DNA of 64,000 nt from JBHHUI01 sp965248775 (GTDB lineage: Bacteria > Chloroflexota > Anaerolineae > Anaerolineales > JBHHUI01). The first letter of the stretch is position 1. Each line of letters starts with the position of its first letter. Position numbers and translations under genes: made by a program. This document shows, piece by piece, positions 25,194 to 33,118 of the stretch. The DNA lies in NCBI GenBank assembly GCA_965248775.1, contig OZ252150.1, forward strand, positions 1,426,001 to 1,490,000, given 5' to 3'. The notes beneath the pieces were generated by a model. It searched no databases. It was given only the letters and a program-made list of their open reading frames with translations, and was not told the origin of the DNA.

Positions 25194-25724
25194 ATGGCAG
25201 ACGAAGATAAAGATACTGGCGATAAACAGCGAACCGAAGGCGGCGTCAGCATTCAGGGCAGCGATGTCCGCATTGGAGGCGATGTTGTTGGCGGTGACAA
25301 AATTGTAAAGGGTGATCAAGTTGGCGGCGACAAGATTAAGGTCGGAGATGTTTCAGGCACGGGAATTGCCATCGGGGCGAAAGCGCATGCAGAAGTTCAC
25401 CAAAGCGGCGTAGATGCAGCTGCTATGGCAAAGGCATTTAAGGACATATACGATCAAATCGATGCCCGCAAACCCGATAGCACTTTTGAAAAGGATGAAA
25501 TTGTTGCGCCTGTCAAGAAGGTTGAAGAAGAAGTTGCCAAGGGCGAAGAGGCCAATCCCAAACGAGTTGAGCAGTTTTTGAAAAACCTCGCCAGCATGGC
25601 CCCTGATATTTTCGACGTCACCGTTAAGACATTGATCAGCCCGGCCGCTGGCATCACCGAGGTAATACGCAAGGTCGCGGAAAAAGCGAAGGCAGAGTCA
25701 GGCAGCGCGTCTTCGGTCGTTTAG
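25194..25724 (+). CDS. GGD-repeat protein
   Basis: A 176-residue soluble protein. The ATG at 25194 has a strong GGAGG site, so upstream in-frame codons are not used. Residues 15-60 contain repeated short units of the form GGDVVGGDKI, KGDQVGGDKI and VGDVSGTGIAIG, a beta-rich repeat. The C-terminal part (80-170) is helical. Proteins with GGDKI repeats occur in Chloroflexota, cyanobacteria and actinobacteria, often fused or next to signalling NTPases and conflict-system modules; that is recalled knowledge. It runs towards the tyrosine recombinase gene, with only 8 nt between stop codons. Confidence 0.75.
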   Translation: MADEDKDTGDKQRTEGGVSIQGSDVRIGGDVVGGDKIVKGDQVGGDKIKVGDVSGTGIAIGAKAHAEVHQSGVDAAAMAKAFKDIYDQIDARKPDSTFEKDEIVAPVKKVEEEVAKGEEANPKRVEQFLKNLASMAPDIFDVTVKTLISPAAGITEVIRKVAEKAKAESGSASSVV

Positions 25725-25732
25725 ACACCCCC

Positions 25733-26722
25733 TCAATCATTGAATATATCGTGATAGCCACGGTCCAAATCGTCATCCGACAAATGCGCGTAGCGTTGTG
25801 TGATGCTGATGTTTTTATGGCGTGCCAGTTCCTGCGCCAGCCGCAGATTTCCACCTGAAGCCCGCAACACCACGGTGACAAAATAATGCCGAAAGGAATG
25901 GGGCGTTATCGTGCCACGCGCTGCCTCCCCCAAGGCAGCCACTACCCAGCGATCGACAATGTTCCGTGCCCCCACCGTACTGATTGCCAAGATGCGCTTG
26001 CCAGCACCCTTATCATGCCGCGCAAAGACGGGCAGGGCGCTTAATGGTTTTCCAGTTGCACCGTCCCGCTCCAGGCGCAATTTCAGATATACGCGCACTG
26101 CATGCAAAGAGCGATCTGAAAAACGCACAACACTTTCACGACCTCCTTTGATCGTAACCACTGCACGCCGTTCTTCAAAATCAAGCTGACCGCGAGTCAG
26201 TGTGCATGCTTCTGATATGCGCAGGCCCGTATCCGCCAATAATAGAACATATGCTCTATCTCGAATGCGACGTAATCTTTCCAGTTCGTTCAGCCCAGGC
26301 ACATCAAGTTCGTGCTCTACATATGCCAATACGCGTTCAATACTTTCACGTGGAAACTGTGGGACTTTGGCGGGATTCCGACGCTGCCGGCGACGAATCA
26401 ACGAACGAACACGCGCCAGATTTATCGTCAAGTCGTATTCGGAAGCCAGGAACTCGTAGAAACCAACCAGAGCCGTCAGATACAGTTGTTCTGTAGCCGG
26501 CGCGTAATCCTTCAGGTCTCTGATGAAATCACGCATCCAATCCTCACGAGTTTCCTGGACGGTGGTTTCGTCAGCATTGATTCCGAGGCGCTGGAGTGTC
26601 TCTGAGAAGCGCTGTAAGGCTTGCCTGTATGTCCTGGCAGTATTTAGGCTTCGACTTTCTTCTACGACACGCAGGAAGGCTTCTGTAGCGGCTTCGATTG
26701 AACGCTGCTTTGATTTCGACAT
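25733..26722 (-). CDS. Tyrosine recombinase/integrase
   Basis: A 329-residue enzyme with an N-terminal core-binding (SAM-like) domain (10-110) and a catalytic domain carrying Arg168 (TGLRISEA), Lys192 (IKGGRES), His275-x-x-Arg278 (HSFRH), His302 (ARHKN) and nucleophile Tyr311 (QRYAHLS). All catalytic residues are present, so it should be active. It could be a XerC/D-like housekeeping recombinase or the integrase of a small island including the GGD gene; an inverted repeat in its upstream region is a candidate recombination or operator site. Confidence 0.9.
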   Translation of the reverse strand: MSKSKQRSIEAATEAFLRVVEESRSLNTARTYRQALQRFSETLQRLGINADETTVQETREDWMRDFIRDLKDYAPATEQLYLTALVGFYEFLASEYDLTINLARVRSLIRRRQRRNPAKVPQFPRESIERVLAYVEHELDVPGLNELERLRRIRDRAYVLLLADTGLRISEACTLTRGQLDFEERRAVVTIKGGRESVVRFSDRSLHAVRVYLKLRLERDGATGKPLSALPVFARHDKGAGKRILAISTVGARNIVDRWVVAALGEAARGTITPHSFRHYFVTVVLRASGGNLRLAQELARHKNISITQRYAHLSDDDLDRGYHDIFND

Positions 26723-26723
26723 T

Positions 26724-26815
26724 AGGTTAGAATTTGCTTACTCCGTGTATGCTTTGCATATAGTAACTTATCACAACCATAAAGATACTGAGAGGATAAC
26801 ACTCGATTCTAACCT
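26724..26815. repeat. Inverted repeat pair upstream of the recombinase
   Basis: AGGTTAGAAT (26724-26733) and ATTCTAACCT (26806-26815) are perfect 10-bp inverted copies, 72 nt apart, and TATGC-TTT-GCATA (26748-26760) lies between them. The 250-bp gap between the recombinase and cca otherwise shows only AT-rich sequence with a repeated ATATTAGG. They may be recombinase-binding arms or an operator. Confidence 0.4.
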
Positions 26816-26972
26816 TGTCAAACTAGCCCCGCCCCAGACCTAAGCTGCAAAAACGAGTTTTGATATTAGGATATTAGGTTTGTCAATGCAACAACCAAGA
26901 TATAGGCAGAATGGAGACCAACTAACAAGCAGGCAGAATTAAAATATTCGTTTTGCTCTTCCCCTGCCCCAC

Positions 26973-28532
26973 TTAGCTCCCTCTCCGTGCATAGTCAAGT
27001 GCCTGCTCCCTACTCTCAACTTCCCCTACGACCTGTGCCTCACGTACTGCTGAGAGTAATTCTCCAATGCGCGGTCCGGCGGGGATGTCGAGCGCTGCCA
27101 TCAGGTCATTTCCATTAACCAGTATGGGCGGGTCAATCACAGTTCCATACCTTTGGAAAAAACCTTCGAGAATCTCAACCATACCGGCGATGACGGCGGC
27201 CCAGTAGTCCTGCTCCAGTTCGGGCCCATAGCGCGCCAGAATATCCGCCAGCGCGAGCAGGCAGGCCTCGACACCACTTTCACCGGCCTTACGGAAGAAG
27301 CGATGAATTTCAAGTGCACTTGGTAAATTCCCATTCCCTGCCAATTGCGAAGCAGCATTGACGCTCTGAGTAACTTTAACAAGCCAACGAATTTCGCCAC
27401 TGCTTAATCGCATTAAATGCGCGAACGCATCCACCGCGACAAGTTCTCGAATCAGCGCACCGAGAAATAGCAAGCTCCTCCGCGAACGTCCGGGAGATAT
27501 CTCTTCGTTCAATCGCTCCGATATTTGCAAGCGATAGCGCCCCACCCATCCTGCAACCAGACCGAGCGCAAACTCCGAGGCAGCATCAATGTCGTGCCTA
27601 GTAGAGAGTACGGAGAGCACCCCGGAAAGTTTATTCTGCACCGCTAGCGCATGTTCAAACGCCTGACCGAGCTGTAGTGCCGGAAAGCCCTTCTCTAGTA
27701 CACCAAGTAAGGCCATGGCACGCATAGTCGCTGCCGGCTTTGGACCATTCATACAGCGCATTAGCTCATCCCGGAGACGCTCTACTGAGACTTTATCCAG
27801 CAGGCCAACCGCTTCCCGAATATCTGCTCGGGTTTCACGCTCGATATAGAAGCCTAAATCGGCTGCATGTCGAACAGCCCGTAGTGTTCGCAGGGGGTCA
27901 GCCTGCATTGCCAGGGGAGTCACCCTCCGCAAGGCCCGGTGTTGCAGATCCTCCTGCCCACCTGCCGGATCGATTACACCTTGTTCAAGAGGAAATGCCA
28001 GTGCCATAGCATTGACCGCGAAGTCGCGCGCCAACAGATCCGCAACGATGTCCTTGCCTGCCAAAGGAGCAAAGTCAATCTCGAAGCGTGTCGCGGACTC
28101 TCCCAAAATAACGCGCCCGAACCTTCGCTCTTCATCAAGGATGAAGAAACTCCCGCCGAGCTGATCGGCAACAAGTCGGGCAATCTCTAACGAATCGCCA
28201 TCTACGACGAAATCAAGATCGCGAATGGGACGCCGCAAGATCGCATCTCGGACAGCGCCTCCCACCAACCACATCCGATCGTGCATATCTTCTGGGATCG
28301 CATCGAATACTTGGTCGAACTCGGATGGCAATGCAGTTTCAATCTGAGTGGGGATAGGCAAGTAGGCAAGCTGTGGACGTTCTCTGGCGCGTATCTCCCG
28401 CGCCTCAACGCGGGCGGCATCTGCAGTGTGGCCCACCCCGGTGGTGTCTTCTCCGTTCAGAGCAAGCCATTGGCCGGGACGCTTGGGTAGCTTATCGCCA
28501 CTCGGCTTAATCGGTCTTTTCTCGTTAGGCAA
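26973..28532 (-). CDS. cca: DUF5678-CCA tRNA nucleotidyltransferase / poly(A) polymerase family
   Basis: A 519-residue protein. Residues 18-65 look like a DUF5678 domain (GQWLALNGEDTTGVGHTADA, then LAYLPIP). The nucleotidyltransferase domain follows with LVGGAVRD and DLDFVV, the DxD metal site, and RRFGRVILG, then the RNA-binding and D/E-x-x-R-T type helix (ADPLRTLRAVRHAADLGF). The C-terminal helical part lacks an obvious HD motif. Such enzymes add CCA to tRNA 3' ends or act as poly(A) polymerases. It lies 2 nt after hpt. Confidence 0.9.
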   Translation of the reverse strand: MPNEKRPIKPSGDKLPKRPGQWLALNGEDTTGVGHTADAARVEAREIRARERPQLAYLPIPTQIETALPSEFDQVFDAIPEDMHDRMWLVGGAVRDAILRRPIRDLDFVVDGDSLEIARLVADQLGGSFFILDEERRFGRVILGESATRFEIDFAPLAGKDIVADLLARDFAVNAMALAFPLEQGVIDPAGGQEDLQHRALRRVTPLAMQADPLRTLRAVRHAADLGFYIERETRADIREAVGLLDKVSVERLRDELMRCMNGPKPAATMRAMALLGVLEKGFPALQLGQAFEHALAVQNKLSGVLSVLSTRHDIDAASEFALGLVAGWVGRYRLQISERLNEEISPGRSRRSLLFLGALIRELVAVDAFAHLMRLSSGEIRWLVKVTQSVNAASQLAGNGNLPSALEIHRFFRKAGESGVEACLLALADILARYGPELEQDYWAAVIAGMVEILEGFFQRYGTVIDPPILVNGNDLMAALDIPAGPRIGELLSAVREAQVVGEVESREQALDYARRGS

Positions 28533-29006
28533 ATTCAGACGCCTTCCAGCTGTACATCCTCTTTCACAACGCCAATAAACGGCAGATTACGCCAATATTC
28601 GTCCAAGTCAAGACCATAACCGAAGACATATTTATTTGGTATTTCAAAGCCAACATAATCAATCGGCACTTCAACTTCACGACGTTCCTTTTTATCCAAC
28701 AAAGAACAGACCTTAAGTGAAGCTGGGGAGCGCGTATTAAGCAGGTTGAGCACATGCTTAATCGTGTGGCCGGTGTCAACGATATCTTCTACAAGCAACA
28801 CATGACGATCCGTGATGTCAGTTCTTAGATCCATCACAATCTGAACCTGGCCCGAGGAAATCCGCGTACCCACGCCATAGGAACTCACTGCCATAAAATC
28901 AATTGCATGCGGTACTGTAACACTGCGCATAAGGTCCGTGAGGAACATAATCCCTCCGCGCAGAATACAGATCATGAGTAGATCCGTTTCACTTGCATAA
29001 TCCTTA

Positions 29007-30485
29007 CTCGAGTGTTGTGATTTGAGTGAAAAGGCTCAAGCAGCCAAAGAGTAAGCCTGCTTGGCGAATAAGTACGAGAAGACTTGTTGCTCGTCAGTAC
29101 CGTCAGACAGAGAGCCGTGAGCCTGCAAGATCAATGCTTCGATTAGCTGCTGGCTTTGTTGGCGAATAACCTGCCCGATGGATTGGATGGGCGCGCAGAC
29201 CTTGTCACGACGCGATGTGGGCAAACAGTGCAGGTGCAGGAACGAATAGGCCACGAAGACCAGTGACCAGTGCTTATGAATGGCGGCGGCCGAGCGCATG
29301 CGATATTCGTGGAGCCCCAGGTTCTGTTTGGCGTCTTGATAAAAGGTCTCAATCGGCCAACGGAGCAGATAGGTTGCGATGATCTTCTTGGCATCCCAAC
29401 TGAGATGGCTGCTGACCAGCACGGCATAGGTGCCGGTTAAATCAGGCTTGGCAAAGCTGATGACCAGCCGTACCTTCCCCAAAGTCGGGATGCGTACATT
29501 CTTGCTGAAGCAGTAGTAGGTCTGCTCGCCCACTTGCATCGGTTTGAAAGCGGAAGGTGGGATAAGCGGCACTAGGTCCTGCACCTTGATGTGCGGACCA
29601 TCAAAGCGCATGCGTTCGCCGGAAGCATCCTGGAGCACAAAGCTGTTGGTGATAAGGTTGCGGTTGTTTTTCAGCAGGCTGATCCAGTGCTTGCCATGCG
29701 CACTGAGAACTTCGAGCAATTCGGGTGCCAGGTACCAGGCGTCGAACAGCACCGTTTCAAAGGGCAAATCGTGCGCCAGCGCCGCCTTGACCAGTTCAGC
29801 CGCCAGCGAAATCTTGGTCTGAAAAGATTCGTCCAGAGCCCGGAACTCTGGGTCGGCCAGCAAGGTGGGTGCGACTTGACGTTTGAAGCGATTACGCTCC
29901 TTCTTGGTTTTCGGGATCGTAGCGTCGGGCAACAGTTTCTTGACGAACGCTTCCCAGTCGGTGACTTCTTCGTAGCGCCGGTACAGTCGCCAGTCGGCCG
30001 GAAAGCGAACCGCGCCGCTGATGTAGTGGCCGGTGACCAGATTGTGCGCTAGCGGATACATGTGGTTGCCGTGGTTGTAATGTTGGTCAATGTATTCGAA
30101 CAGACTGCCGACGTGCTCGCACAAAGTATCATCGATGGCCAGCATTGATTTGCGGGCGCCCTGGCGCTGGCGCTTGGTTTGCTGGAATAAGTATGCAATG
30201 CGTTCCTGGTTCAGTTCCGCGGCATCCCAGTTCGCTTCCGACAAGAAGCGCGACAGGTTGGTCTTGTCAGCGCTATCCAACAGGCAGCGCGTCATGTTCG
30301 CCATCGACTTGTTCTTCAACACAATCAGTCCGGTTAGATAATTCTCGAAATGCCGGAACTGACAGCGGTTTTCAAACACCCCGCGAAAGCTGGCGCTGTG
30401 CTCTGATACGATGGGAGCCGGTTTTACGATGGGAAGTTGCATCTGCCGAATATGCCCTAAGATCACTCAAATCACAACACTCGAG
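29007..30485 (-). mobile_element. IS701/IS4-like insertion sequence in hpt
   Basis: The 1479-bp element has perfect 23-bp terminal inverted repeats beginning CTCGAGTGTTGTG, and a 7-bp target duplication ATCCTTA at 29000-29006 and 30486-30492. It carries one transposase gene. Perfect ends, an intact transposase and an intact duplication indicate a recent insertion. Confidence 0.93.
29036..30442 (-). CDS. DDE transposase (IS701/IS4-like)
   Basis: A 468-residue transposase from MQLPIVKPAP. The first Asp site is MLAIDDTLCEHVG, the second VLFDAWYLAPELL, and the C-terminal Glu site is WPIETFYQDAKQNLGL, followed by RSAAAIHKHW. These fit the DDE RNase H fold of IS701-type elements. The frame is complete and the element is probably competent. 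An ATG at 30466 is in frame but the family usually begins at the LPIVKPAP motif. Confidence 0.92.
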   Translation of the reverse strand: MQLPIVKPAPIVSEHSASFRGVFENRCQFRHFENYLTGLIVLKNKSMANMTRCLLDSADKTNLSRFLSEANWDAAELNQERIAYLFQQTKRQRQGARKSMLAIDDTLCEHVGSLFEYIDQHYNHGNHMYPLAHNLVTGHYISGAVRFPADWRLYRRYEEVTDWEAFVKKLLPDATIPKTKKERNRFKRQVAPTLLADPEFRALDESFQTKISLAAELVKAALAHDLPFETVLFDAWYLAPELLEVLSAHGKHWISLLKNNRNLITNSFVLQDASGERMRFDGPHIKVQDLVPLIPPSAFKPMQVGEQTYYCFSKNVRIPTLGKVRLVISFAKPDLTGTYAVLVSSHLSWDAKKIIATYLLRWPIETFYQDAKQNLGLHEYRMRSAAAIHKHWSLVFVAYSFLHLHCLPTSRRDKVCAPIQSIGQVIRQQSQQLIEALILQAHGSLSDGTDEQQVFSYLFAKQAYSLAA

Positions 30486-30587
30486 ATCCTTAACTGACTT
30501 CAATGCCAATCTCGGCGACACGGGTTTGTAAGACATCCTCCGGGATTAATGTTTCACCGAGTAGTTGCTCATATCCACCAAACTTTG

Positions 30588-31178
30588 TCATAAAGAGTTT
30601 ACTCCTGGACTACCCGGCACCTCGTGATGTTCGCGACAGCGAGCTTCGTACGCGTCTAGACCGCCCACGAGAACAATGGGGTCATCGTACCTTGCAGGAC
30701 TGCCATTAATCAATCGTTGCGTACGCGCCCCCTCCCCTCCACAGACCATGCAGATAGCATGCACCTTATCCACCCGTTCAGCCTGTGCCATCAGGAGTGG
30801 CATTGGCCCAAATGGTTCACCACGAAAATCGACGTCAAGGCCGGCTACGAGCACCCGAATTCCCCGGTTTGCCAAGGCGTTACAAATTTCTGTAATACGC
30901 TCATCGAAGAATTGTGTTTCATCTATAGCGACAACCGTCGTATCATCGTATAGCTGTCCCAGGATTTCATCTGCCTTGGAAATTGAAGTCGCTTCAAATT
31001 CAGAGCCGACGTGGGAGGTTACTTTATTGTCGCCGTAGCGGTCGTCGATCACAGGTTTGAACACCTGTACATTCTGGCGGGCGATGCGGGCTCTGCGCAA
31101 ACGGCGGATTAGTTCGTCCGTCTTCCCGCTGAACATTGAACCAGTGACGACTTCGATCGAGCCTATAAGATGTCTCAT
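30588..31178 (-). CDS. tdk: Thymidine kinase
   Basis: A 196-residue type II thymidine kinase, which phosphorylates thymidine with ATP for salvage. P-loop GSMFSGKT (13-20), VVAIDETQFFD, the lasso region GLDVDFRGEPFG and the zinc-site cysteines CMVC and CREHH. The ATG at 31178 has a GAGG Shine-Dalgarno and matches family N-termini; an upstream in-frame ATG at 31208 would lie in the terminator hairpin. Its stop overlaps the hpt start, so the two salvage genes formed a coupled pair. Confidence 0.93.
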   Translation of the reverse strand: MRHLIGSIEVVTGSMFSGKTDELIRRLRRARIARQNVQVFKPVIDDRYGDNKVTSHVGSEFEATSISKADEILGQLYDDTTVVAIDETQFFDERITEICNALANRGIRVLVAGLDVDFRGEPFGPMPLLMAQAERVDKVHAICMVCGGEGARTQRLINGSPARYDDPIVLVGGLDAYEARCREHHEVPGSPGVNSL

Positions 31179-31196
31179 CTTCTTGCCTCTATTAAC

Positions 31197-31227
31197 CAAA
31201 AAGGGCAAGTGCGTTAGGCACCTGCCC
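31197..31227 (-). terminator. Rho-independent terminator after rpmE
   Basis: On the minus strand GGGCAGGTGC and GCACTTGCCC pair around a CTAAC loop and are followed by TTTTT. It lies between rpmE and tdk, only about 19 nt before the tdk start, so it would limit or attenuate tdk-hpt expression from the ribosomal protein operon. Confidence 0.8.
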
Positions 31228-31305
31228 TGTTTCTTCCGCTACATTTCGGCGGCGATTTTCAATCTTGAAACTTCTACTGCTCAGGCGGCTTCTGCTTCGA
31301 GCAAT

Positions 31306-31746
31306 TCAAAGCCGCGCGCGCATACGTTTCTTCAAATCAATGAGACCCTTCTGGCCGAAGCCCTGAATTTCGAGCATAGCCGAGTCGCCACCCCGCGCGA
31401 GCCGTTCGAGTACATCGCCAGCAGTGTGGACACCGGCTTTTTCGAGAGCAGCCGCTGCACGCGCTCCCAGATCAAGTTCAGATATTGCCAGTTCGGGAGA
31501 CGTGAGCTCAGCTTTGCGGGTTTCTGTGTCCACAATATGCTGCTCACGGGCTTCTAGCTTCTTGTAGAAGCGTTCCACCTGCCCCTCGGTGTCGACGATG
31601 CGTTGCTCACCCGTATAAAATGGGTGGCATTGCGAGCAGATTTCCGTACGAATAACTTCAACTGTCGAACCTGTTTGCCAGGTATTCCCACATGAGCATA
31701 TTACAGTTGCTTGTGGATGAAATGTGGGATGAATTTCGGGTTTCAT
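31306..31746 (-). CDS. rpmE: Ribosomal protein L31 with RNA polymerase alpha-CTD-like tail
   Basis: Residues 1-70 are a zinc-type L31 (Cys17, Cys19, Cys37, Cys40; CSQCHPFYTGEQRIVDTEG). The protein then continues to 146 residues, about twice the usual length. Residues 88-146 (SELDLGARAAAALEKAGVHT, AGDVLERL, then LEIQGFGQKGLIDLKKRM) match the helix-hairpin-helix pattern of the RNA polymerase alpha-subunit C-terminal domain. The gene follows rpmA. L31 sits on the large subunit; a role for the tail in nucleic-acid binding is inference. Confidence 0.92.
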   Translation of the reverse strand: MKPEIHPTFHPQATVICSCGNTWQTGSTVEVIRTEICSQCHPFYTGEQRIVDTEGQVERFYKKLEAREQHIVDTETRKAELTSPELAISELDLGARAAAALEKAGVHTAGDVLERLARGGDSAMLEIQGFGQKGLIDLKKRMRARL

Positions 31747-31773
31747 GTTTACCTCAACCTGTGTTCCGACCGT

Positions 31774-32052
31774 CTATTCCTCGGATACTGTCTCTGGAAT
31801 AAGCGGTTCAACCGATACTTTTTTCTGTCCCCATGGCAGGCGATCAAAACGTACGCGGCCGTCTACCTTGGCATAAATCGTATAATCGCGCCCAAGCCCC
31901 ACATTGTCGCCGGGTTTGATCTTGGTGCCGCATTGGCGCACGAGAATATGGCCGTTGCGAACATATTCACCACCAAAGCGCTTGACGCCTCGCCGTTGTG
32001 AATTGCTATCGCGTCCATTACGCGTTGAACCAGCGCCCTTTTTATGCGCCAT
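31774..32052 (-). CDS. rpmA: Ribosomal protein L27
   Basis: A 92-residue L27 beginning MAHKKGAGSTRNGRDS with the typical GGEYVRNGHILVRQCG and GLGRDYTIYA segments. No N-terminal leader of the Firmicutes cleaved type is present. It follows rplU by 13 nt. Confidence 0.97.
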   Translation of the reverse strand: MAHKKGAGSTRNGRDSNSQRRGVKRFGGEYVRNGHILVRQCGTKIKPGDNVGLGRDYTIYAKVDGRVRFDRLPWGQKKVSVEPLIPETVSEE

Positions 32053-32065
32053 ATCTGCTCCTCGG

Positions 32066-32377
32066 CTAGCCCGTAATCTGATCCACCCGCAAAAGGGTGA
32101 GCTCTTGTCGATGTCCCTGACGTTTGCGATAACGCTTTTTGGGCTTGTACTTGAACACTCGCACTTTAGGCCCGCGTGCATGCTCAACGACTGTAGTCTT
32201 GACTTTCGCACCGTCAACCAGCGGATTTCCCACTTTTACATCATCGCCATCAGCCATTAGAACGACGGGCAGATCCACCGCTGTGCCAACTTCTGCATCA
32301 AGCCGGAACACCTCGATTAGGTTACCCTCTTCAGCCCGCAGCTGGTGCGAGCCACTCTGAACAATTGCGTATTTCAT
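32066..32377 (-). CDS. rplU: Ribosomal protein L21
   Basis: A 103-residue L21 beginning MKYAIVQSGSHQLRAEEG, with KVGNPLVDGAKV and the basic KVRVFKYKPKKRYRKRQGHRQ tail. First gene of the rplU-rpmA-rpmE run. A hairpin at 32423-32441 lies upstream and may act as terminator of the preceding gene or as a leader element. Confidence 0.97.
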   Translation of the reverse strand: MKYAIVQSGSHQLRAEEGNLIEVFRLDAEVGTAVDLPVVLMADGDDVKVGNPLVDGAKVKTTVVEHARGPKVRVFKYKPKKRYRKRQGHRQELTLLRVDQITG

Positions 32378-32422
32378 CTCAGGTCTCATTCCCCCAATCC
32401 AAAAGGTGTATAGCAAAATAAT

Positions 32423-32441
32423 GCCCCGACAATTTCGGGGC
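32423..32441 (-). terminator. Hairpin between the TIGR03936 gene and rplU
   Basis: GCCCCGA and TCGGGGC pair perfectly with a 5-base loop, followed on the minus strand by ATTATTTT. It is either a weak terminator or an attenuator in the rplU leader. Confidence 0.55.
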
Positions 32442-32462
32442 AATGGGTGGATTATACATGCC

Positions 32463-33104
32463 TCAAGAACCATTGTCAATAAATATCAACTTTGAACGAT
32501 GAACCTGAGTCCGGCATTCGTCCAGGCCGAGGGCAGAAAGTACTTCTTCCGGTCGCCCGGTTGTCCCCTCACGGGCTGTTAGCCGCATGGACAGTTGGAA
32601 ACCTGCTTGTCCATTGCGCGAATCCACTTCCAATTTCTCAACTAACGGCCTCAGATCGTATTCTTTACCGCGCCGCACCCGCTGAATTTCAGCATTGGCA
32701 AGTAGGGATTCCACCCTTTCGATAAGTGAGATATCAGCCTCGCATTCCACTTGCACCTGATATTCGGCTGCCCGTAGTTTAGATTGAAGTGATTTTTCTT
32801 TCCGAATGATTTGCCCCACTGACTGCACTTCAATTCCAGGTGGAAGTTTATCAATTACTCGATTCTTCAATTCCTTTGCATCCCACTCTTCGCGCAACCA
32901 GATATCTGCTACCTCGGCCGAGCTTGTGAATCCTAATGGTAGCGCGGAGGCCAATTGGATTTTTGGCTGCGGGTGGAATCCTTCCGAGTATGCCAGCGGT
33001 GTTCCGGCTCGACGCAATGTCCGCTCCCACGATTTGTGTAAATCCAGGTGTCCGGCAAAACGGGCATCGCCAACCTTTGAAAAAACAATCCTGAACCGGT
33101 ACAT
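32463..33104 (-). CDS. TIGR03936 family radical-SAM-linked protein (DUF2344)
   Basis: A 213-residue protein starting MYRFRIVFSKVGDARFAGHLD, with the family motifs RRAGTPLAYSEGFHPQPKI and ASALPLGFTSSAEVAD. In most genomes it adjoins or is fused to the TIGR03960 B12-binding radical SAM protein, here encoded at 38436-40403, 5.3 kb away on the same strand. A TATAAT ends 6 nt before the ATG and no Shine-Dalgarno is present, so the mRNA looks leaderless. Confidence 0.9.
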   Translation of the reverse strand: MYRFRIVFSKVGDARFAGHLDLHKSWERTLRRAGTPLAYSEGFHPQPKIQLASALPLGFTSSAEVADIWLREEWDAKELKNRVIDKLPPGIEVQSVGQIIRKEKSLQSKLRAAEYQVQVECEADISLIERVESLLANAEIQRVRRGKEYDLRPLVEKLEVDSRNGQAGFQLSMRLTAREGTTGRPEEVLSALGLDECRTQVHRSKLIFIDNGS

Positions 33105-33110
33105 GCGACC

Positions 33111-33118
33111 ATTATAAT
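33111..33118. promoter_or_regulatory. Shared divergent -10 element
   Basis: ATTATAAT contains TATAAT on both strands: plus 33113-33118, 9 nt before the start at 33128, and minus 33116-33111, 6 nt before the start at 33104. One eight-base block can therefore serve two divergent, nearly leaderless genes. Confidence 0.6.

Larger units (their letters stand above)
28535..30591 (-). pseudogene. hpt: Hypoxanthine phosphoribosyltransferase gene interrupted by an IS
   Basis: The 5' part starts at ATG 30591, overlapping the tdk stop by 4 nt (ATGA), and encodes LIPEDVLQTRVAEIGIEVS. The 3' part continues as KDYASETDLLMICILRGGIMF and contains the PRPP motif VLLVEDIVDTGHT, ending at 28535. A 1479-bp IS (29007-30485) lies between, flanked by ATCCTTA on both sides. 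After removal of the IS and one target copy a single extra T still shifts the frame (AGT-TAAGGAT), so the gene has two lesions. An internal ATG at 28975 could give a 146-residue product without the first helix, which is unlikely to be fully active. Confidence 0.85.

Noticed and set aside
26724..26815. CRISPR-like or iteron array near the recombinase
   Set aside because: Only one inverted pair and one small palindrome occur; there are no regularly spaced direct repeats.
32066..32479. Longer upstream starts for rplU and rpmA (32479 and 32217)
   Set aside because: The extra N-termini have no counterpart in L21 or L27 and run through hairpin or intergenic sequence.
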